Part shown: one piece after another, positions 58,833 through 64,000 of the stretch
How the letters are laid out: each line of letters begins with the position of its first letter
How positions within the stretch are numbered: the stretch's first letter is position 1
Source: Streptococcus acidominimus
Lineage (GTDB): Bacteria; Bacillota; Bacilli; Lactobacillales; Streptococcaceae
Assembly: GCF_001921825.1 (NCBI RefSeq)
Contig: NZ_MSJL01000002.1
Span: 1 to 64,000 of the forward strand
Reading direction: 5' to 3'
Length of the DNA stretch: 64,000 nucleotides
The notes under the pieces: model-generated
Database searches by the model: none
Seen by the model: the letters and a program-made list of their open reading frames with translations, nothing else
Told to the model about the DNA's origin: nothing
Program-made: the position numbers and the translations under genes

Positions 58833-59786
58833 ATGAATCTGACAATCTTAACGCTGCTTGTTTCGCAAATGTTGATTTACTCTGCCCCTCTTATTTTTAC
58901 CAGTCTTGGAGGCGTGTTCTCTGAACGAGCAGGTATTGTCAATGTGGGACTAGAAGGAATCATGGTGATCGGTGCTTTTGCTGGTGTTGTATTCAATATT
59001 GAATTTGCAAGCATCTTTGGTAAGACAACTCCACTTTTAGCTGTCTTGGTCGGAGGAGTAGCAGGATTAGTATTTTCTATTATCCACGCAGTCGCAACGA
59101 TCAACTTCCGTGCAGACCATGTCGTGTCAGGAACGGTGCTCAACTTACTAGCGCCAGCCTTATCCGTCTTTCTCATTAAGGTTCTTTACCACAAAGGGCA
59201 GACAGATAGCATTCCACAATCATTTGGTAAGTTTTCATTCCCATTACTAGAAAAAATTCCAGTAGTCGGTGATTTATTCTTTAAAAACACCAGTTTAATG
59301 GGCTATGTAGCCATTGCTATGGCTTTCTTATCTTGGTTTATCCTCTATAAGACTAAATTTGGTTTGCGTCTTCGTTCAGTTGGTGAGCATCCACAGGCAG
59401 CAGATACCTTGGGAATTAACGTATATGCTATGCGCTATGCCGGTGTCCTGATTGCAGGCTTCCTCGGTGGAGTTGGGGGTGCTGTAAGTGCCCAAACCGT
59501 TAATATCAACTTTTCAGCAACGACCATTGTCGGTTCTGGCTTCATTGCCTTAGCAGCTGTGATTTTCGGTAAATGGAATCCACTGGGTGCCATGCTAGCT
59601 AGTCTATTTTTCGGCTTGTCTCAAAGTTTGGCAGTTATTGGAGCGCAGCTTCCAGGCCTTTCTCAAGTACCGACTGTATACTTACAGATCGCCCCTTACT
59701 TGATTACAGTAGTAGCGCTTGCAGCCTTCTTCGGAAAAGCCGTTGCACCGAAAGCAGATGGTATCAACTATATCAAATCAAAATAA
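58833..59786 (+). CDS. Nucleoside ABC transporter permease 2
   Basis: A 317-residue permease of the same family, with SERAGIVNVGLEGIMVIGAF and GVGGAVSAQTV. It begins two bases after permease 1 and ends the importer operon. Forms the membrane channel with permease 1. Confidence 0.93.
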   Translation: MNLTILTLLVSQMLIYSAPLIFTSLGGVFSERAGIVNVGLEGIMVIGAFAGVVFNIEFASIFGKTTPLLAVLVGGVAGLVFSIIHAVATINFRADHVVSGTVLNLLAPALSVFLIKVLYHKGQTDSIPQSFGKFSFPLLEKIPVVGDLFFKNTSLMGYVAIAMAFLSWFILYKTKFGLRLRSVGEHPQAADTLGINVYAMRYAGVLIAGFLGGVGGAVSAQTVNINFSATTIVGSGFIALAAVIFGKWNPLGAMLASLFFGLSQSLAVIGAQLPGLSQVPTVYLQIAPYLITVVALAAFFGKAVAPKADGINYIKSK

Positions 59787-59794
59787 AAAAATGG

Positions 59795-59839
59795 AAGTGG
59801 GAGTGAAACAGTCTGGGTTAGACCATTTTACTCCCACTT
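59795..59839 (+). terminator. Terminator of the nucleoside importer operon
   Basis: AAGTGGGAGT and ACTCCCACTT with an inner CAGTCTGG/ACC pairing and TTTTG after it. From here to 60122 there is no gene, only the small repeat at 60006. Confidence 0.85.
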
Positions 59840-60005
59840 TTGTATGGTTTTAAGTGAGCAAGTGGAGGGCTATAAAGCAGATGAAATCAGTCTATTAGAT
59901 CCACCAACCACGCGCCAAGAACGATGGTTATTTGAATGAGCTTTGATAGAGCCTTACTTTTGACTTGCCGTAGTCGAGTACTGTCTATGTCACAATTTCC
60001 TGTCT

Positions 60006-60044
60006 TATAGTCCTTTAGTAATAAAAGTAAACTAAAAGACTATA
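60006..60044. mobile_element. 39-bp miniature TATAG-ended repeat
   Basis: TATAGTCCTTTAGT and ACTAAAAGACTATA enclose only 11 bases. The ends match those of the 9196 and 50240 elements, so this is an internally deleted or minimal member. Confidence 0.7.
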
Positions 60045-60122
60045 CAGCTCATTTATTCGACTAGAGACTAGGGGTCAGGCTCATTCAGACCTACCGCTGA
60101 ATGCAAGTCTCTAACAGAACTA

Positions 60123-60149
60123 AAAAAACCTTGCTTAGCAAGGTTTTTA
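60123..60149. terminator. ldh terminator
   Basis: AAAAACCTTG, five-base loop, CAAGGTTTTT, directly after the ldh stop; works on both strands. Confidence 0.9.
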
Positions 60150-60151
60150 GA

Positions 60152-61138
<987 letters not shown>

Positions 61139-61188
61139 CTAAACATCTCCTTAGTTTTATTTAGGGACGAGCGTCCCGACCATTTATC

Positions 61189-61217
61189 ATTCTAGCATTT
61201 TTTAGGTACTTTGTCAC
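61189..61217 (-). promoter_or_regulatory. ldh promoter
   Basis: On the minus strand GTGACA, 17 bases, TAGAAT with TGC before it. A GC-rich hairpin GGGACG/CGTCCC lies in the leader. TTGTGAAA at 61218-61225 is half of a Rex operator only. Confidence 0.7.
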
Positions 61218-61281
61218 TTGTGAAAGCTACTTTGAAAATGTTTACATTATGGCTTCTCGACAAGAAAATTTCTTCACAATA

Positions 61282-61290
61282 TGTTATAAT
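61282..61290 (+). promoter_or_regulatory. gyrA promoter (extended -10)
   Basis: TGTTATAAT, TGn plus TATAAT at 61285-61290, 36 bases before the ATG, with AGAGAAAAGAGA in the leader. Confidence 0.65.
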
Positions 61291-61326
61291 ATAGTAGATA
61301 CTTTCTAGAGAAAAGAGACAGATTTA

Positions 61327-63774
61327 ATGCATGATAAACATTTGGTAGATGTAAATCTGACCAGCGAAATGAAGACCAGTTTCATTGACTATGCAATGAG
61401 TGTTATCGTAGCTCGGGCGCTTCCTGATGTACGAGATGGTCTAAAACCCGTTCATCGTCGTATTCTGTATGGAATGAATGAATTGGGCATTACGCCAGAT
61501 AAACCGCATAAGAAATCAGCCCGTATTACGGGGGATGTTATGGGTAAATACCATCCGCACGGTGATAGTGCGATTTATGAGGCTATGGTACGGATGGCTC
61601 AATGGTGGAGCTACCGCTACATGCTAGTAGATGGTCATGGAAACTTTGGGTCAATGGACGGAGACGGAGCGGCTGCCCAGCGTTATACCGAGGCCCGTAT
61701 GACCAAAATTGCCCTTGAAATGCTGCGGGATATTAACAAGAATACCGTCAATTTTGCAGATAACTATGACGCCAGCGAGCGTGAGCCAGAAGTTCTGCCA
61801 GCCCGCTTTCCAAATCTTCTCGTCAATGGGACTACGGGGATTGCCGTAGGGATGGCGACAAATATTCCACCTCACAATCTCGGTGAAACAATTGAAGCGG
61901 TGAATTTGATTATCGATAATCCAGAAGCGACCACCCGTGACATTATGGAAGTCTTGCCCGGACCTGACTTTCCAACAGGCGCTCTTGTCATGGGAAGATC
62001 CGGTATTCACCGTGCTTATGAAACAGGAAAAGGATCAATCGTCCTACGCTCTCGGACAGAAATCGAAGAGTATGGAAATGGTCGTGAACGGATCGTTGTT
62101 ACTGAATTTCCTTACATGGTTAATAAGACCAAGGTTCATGAGCATATTGTTCGCTTGGTGCAGGAAAAGCGCATCGACGGGATCACAGCTGTTCGTGACG
62201 AATCCAACCGTGAGGGGGTTCGCTTTGTCATTGAGGTGAGACGTGATGCGTCAGCCAATGTCATTTTGAATAACCTCTTCAAATTAACCCAGCTTCAAAC
62301 TAACTTTAGCTTTAATATGCTGGCGATCCAAAACGGTGTGCCGAAGATCTTGTCAGTCCGTCAAATTTTGGATGCTTATGTAGAGCACCAAAAAGAAGTG
62401 GTGACCCGCCGAACGCAGTTTGACAAAGAAAAAGCAGAAGCGCGTGCCCACATTTTAGAAGGCTTGCTGATTGCACTTGATCATATTGATGAAGTGATTA
62501 AGGTCATTCGTAATAGTGAAACTGATGCGATTGCTCAGGCGGAATTGATGACACGCTTTGAATTGTCAGAGCGTCAAAGTCAAGCCATTCTGGATATGCG
62601 TCTGCGCCGTTTGACAGGATTGGAACGAGACAAGATTCAGTCAGAGTATGATGATCTGGTAGCCTTGATTGCAGACTTGGCGGATATTTTGGCTAAGCCT
62701 GAACGTGTCGTCCAAATCATCAAGGATGAATTAGAAGAAATCAAGCGGAAATATGCGGATCCTCGCCGGACAGAATTGATGGTCGGAGAAGTGCTATCGC
62801 TAGAAGATGAGGACTTGATTGAAGAAACAGATGTGCTGATTACTCTATCAAATCAAGGCTATATCAAGCGTCTTTCCCAAGATGAATTTCATGCCCAAAA
62901 GCGCGGTGGACGTGGTGTTCAAGGAACAGGGGTCAAAGATGACGACTTTGTCCGTGAATTGGTTTCGACCAGCACGCATGACAGGCTCTTATTCTTTACC
63001 AATAAGGGACGGGTCTATCGTCTGAAAGGGTATGAAATTCCTGAATACGGCCGCACAGCAAAGGGACTGCCAGTCATCAATCTCTTGAAATTGGAGGATA
63101 ATGAGTCTATTCAGACTATTATCAATGTGACCAAGGAGCAAGAAGAAGGTCACTATCTCTTCTTTACCACCCGCCAAGGAATTGTCAAACGAACCAGCGT
63201 TGCTGAATTTGCAAATATTCGTCAAAGTGGTTTGAAGGCCCTCAATTTGAAAGAAGATGATGAATTGATCAATGTCTTCTTGACGGATGGGCAGACAGAT
63301 GTCATTATGGGCTCTAAATTTGGTTATGCCGTTCGTTTCACAGAAACAGATGTCCGCAATATGGGACGTATCGCGACTGGTGTACGGGGGATGAAACTCC
63401 GTGAAGGGGACTGCCTTGTTGGTGCAGCCGTTGTGTCAGATGAGCAAGAGGTTCTTGTCTTGACGGAAAATGGCTTTGGAAAACGCACACCTGCCCAAGA
63501 GTATCCAACCAAGGGACGTGGTGGTAAAGGTATCAAGACTGTTAAGGTGGCAGAAAAGAATGGTTACCTAGCAGGCTTAACCACGGTTTCGGGTGCTGAA
63601 GATGTCATGGTGATTACAGATACAGGGGTCATCATTCGGACAAATGTAGCGAATATCTCCCAGACAGGTCGGGCGACTATGGGTGTGAAAGTCATGCGAT
63701 TGGATGAGGAGGCAAGTATCGTAACCTTTGCCTTGGTAGACGCTGCAAATTCTAAAGATGTAGAGGAAGAATAA
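61327..63774 (+). CDS. gyrA: DNA gyrase subunit A
   Basis: 815 residues. The catalytic tyrosine is Tyr120 ([10 protein letters not shown]). The quinolone-resistance region reads [15 protein letters not shown] with Ser81 and Glu85, the fluoroquinolone-susceptible residues. The C-terminal beta-pinwheel follows, with the GyrA-box-like QKRGGRG at about 520. It cuts and rejoins DNA in negative supercoiling together with GyrB, which is not in this window. Confidence 0.98.
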   Translation: MHDKHLVDVNLTSEMKTSFIDYAMSVIVARALPDVRDGLKPVHRRILYGMNELGITPDKPHKKSARITGDVMGKYHPHGDSAIYEAMVRMAQWWSYRYMLVDGHGNFGSMDGDGAAAQRYTEARMTKIALEMLRDINKNTVNFADNYDASEREPEVLPARFPNLLVNGTTGIAVGMATNIPPHNLGETIEAVNLIIDNPEATTRDIMEVLPGPDFPTGALVMGRSGIHRAYETGKGSIVLRSRTEIEEYGNGRERIVVTEFPYMVNKTKVHEHIVRLVQEKRIDGITAVRDESNREGVRFVIEVRRDASANVILNNLFKLTQLQTNFSFNMLAIQNGVPKILSVRQILDAYVEHQKEVVTRRTQFDKEKAEARAHILEGLLIALDHIDEVIKVIRNSETDAIAQAELMTRFELSERQSQAILDMRLRRLTGLERDKIQSEYDDLVALIADLADILAKPERVVQIIKDELEEIKRKYADPRRTELMVGEVLSLEDEDLIEETDVLITLSNQGYIKRLSQDEFHAQKRGGRGVQGTGVKDDDFVRELVSTSTHDRLLFFTNKGRVYRLKGYEIPEYGRTAKGLPVINLLKLEDNESIQTIINVTKEQEEGHYLFFTTRQGIVKRTSVAEFANIRQSGLKALNLKEDDELINVFLTDGQTDVIMGSKFGYAVRFTETDVRNMGRIATGVRGMKLREGDCLVGAAVVSDEQEVLVLTENGFGKRTPAQEYPTKGRGGKGIKTVKVAEKNGYLAGLTTVSGAEDVMVITDTGVIIRTNVANISQTGRATMGVKVMRLDEEASIVTFALVDAANSKDVEEE

Positions 63775-63778
63775 TTTT

Positions 63779-64000
63779 ATGAGCAATCGTAAACGTTCGA
63801 GTAACAAGAAAACAAGTAGCATTTGGAGAAATATCCTCGCGGCTATCCTCCTCCTTATTGCTATCGCCTTAATTTTTAACACATCTATTCGCAATATGAT
63901 TATCGCTTGGAATAGTAATCGCTATCAGGTGAGCAAGGTCACAGAAGCTGATATTGAGAAAAATAAGCAGGCAACGACGACCTTTGATTTTGATCAGGTA
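63779..64000 (+). CDS. srtA: Sortase A (N-terminal part, runs off the window)
   Basis: ATG 63779 lies five bases after the gyrA stop, with GAGGAAG upstream. The 74 visible residues have a basic start, one signal-anchor helix (about 18-34, NILAAILLLIAIALIFN) and the family segment IRNMIIAWNSNRYQV...FDFDQV of streptococcal sortase A. The catalytic domain is beyond the edge. It should attach the LPxTG adhesin of 39004 to the wall. srtA directly after gyrA is the usual streptococcal order. Confidence 0.92.
   Translation, partial: MSNRKRSSNKKTSSIWRNILAAILLLIAIALIFNTSIRNMIIAWNSNRYQVSKVTEADIEKNKQATTTFDFDQV

Noticed and set aside
61218-61225. Rex operator at ldh
   Set aside because: Only one half-site (TTGTGAAA) is present; the second half does not match.

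Overview
The window reads as chromosomal DNA of a low-GC streptococcus. Pointers are the ciaRH two-component pair, a divergent ldh/gyrA pair with srtA directly after gyrA, an LPxTG giant adhesin with a YSIRK-like signal, and strong AAGGAG ribosome-binding sites. Gene content and the abundance of small interspersed repeats resemble the S. suis-related clade, but species cannot be fixed from the sequence alone.

Layout. 1-1590: accessory debris (start of a transposase-like gene, the tail of a probable polymorphic toxin with a partner gene, hairpins, a truncated ORF). 1591-12230: a respiratory block with a polyprenyl diphosphate synthase (+), cydABDC on the minus strand, a decayed GT8/GT2 glycosyltransferase gene and menA. 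No other menaquinone genes are in view, so the cell may finish a quinone from an imported naphthoate precursor and use it with cytochrome bd. 12915-15368: a DUF2130 protein, a GNAT acetyltransferase and a nucleotidyltransferase in one operon. 15635-22669: the most unusual locus, a 1256-residue secreted GbpC/antigen-I/II-like protein without LPxTG and with a repetitive, very basic C-terminus, followed by six tandem paralogous small membrane proteins. 23044-28749: truB, ribF, a potassium channel, spx, a UPF0223 protein, an inositol-monophosphatase-like protein and rsmF. 28750-29644: repeat-rich spacer. 29645-34660: Pho-box-controlled pstSCAB1B2-phoU. 34787-37221: ciaRH behind a CiaR-type promoter. 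37338-38558: a transglutaminase-like lipoprotein gene broken by one amber codon. 38779-47611: a giant repeat adhesin whose promoter spacer holds a G9 tract, plus a small zinc-finger ORF. 47885-49651: an extracytoplasmic FMN/FAD reductase. 49939-50546: a P-loop kinase-like gene split by a 94-bp mobile repeat. 50598-59786: rpsT, coaA, a nucleoside catabolic operon (methyltransferase, pdp, deoC, cdd) and its nucleoside ABC importer. 60152-64000: ldh, gyrA and the start of srtA.

Themes. (1) At least two families of miniature inverted-repeat elements are active: one splits the kinase-like gene at 50240-50333 and another has been translated in frame into CydC at 4598-4702. (2) Surface biology dominates the accessory part: the antigen plus six-gene array, and a probably phase-variable adhesin about 25 kb from srtA, the enzyme expected to anchor it. 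(3) Three genes (truB, ribF, the 51921 methyltransferase) have a -10 box ending exactly six bases before ATG, which predicts leaderless mRNAs. No rRNA, tRNA or CRISPR array was recognised.
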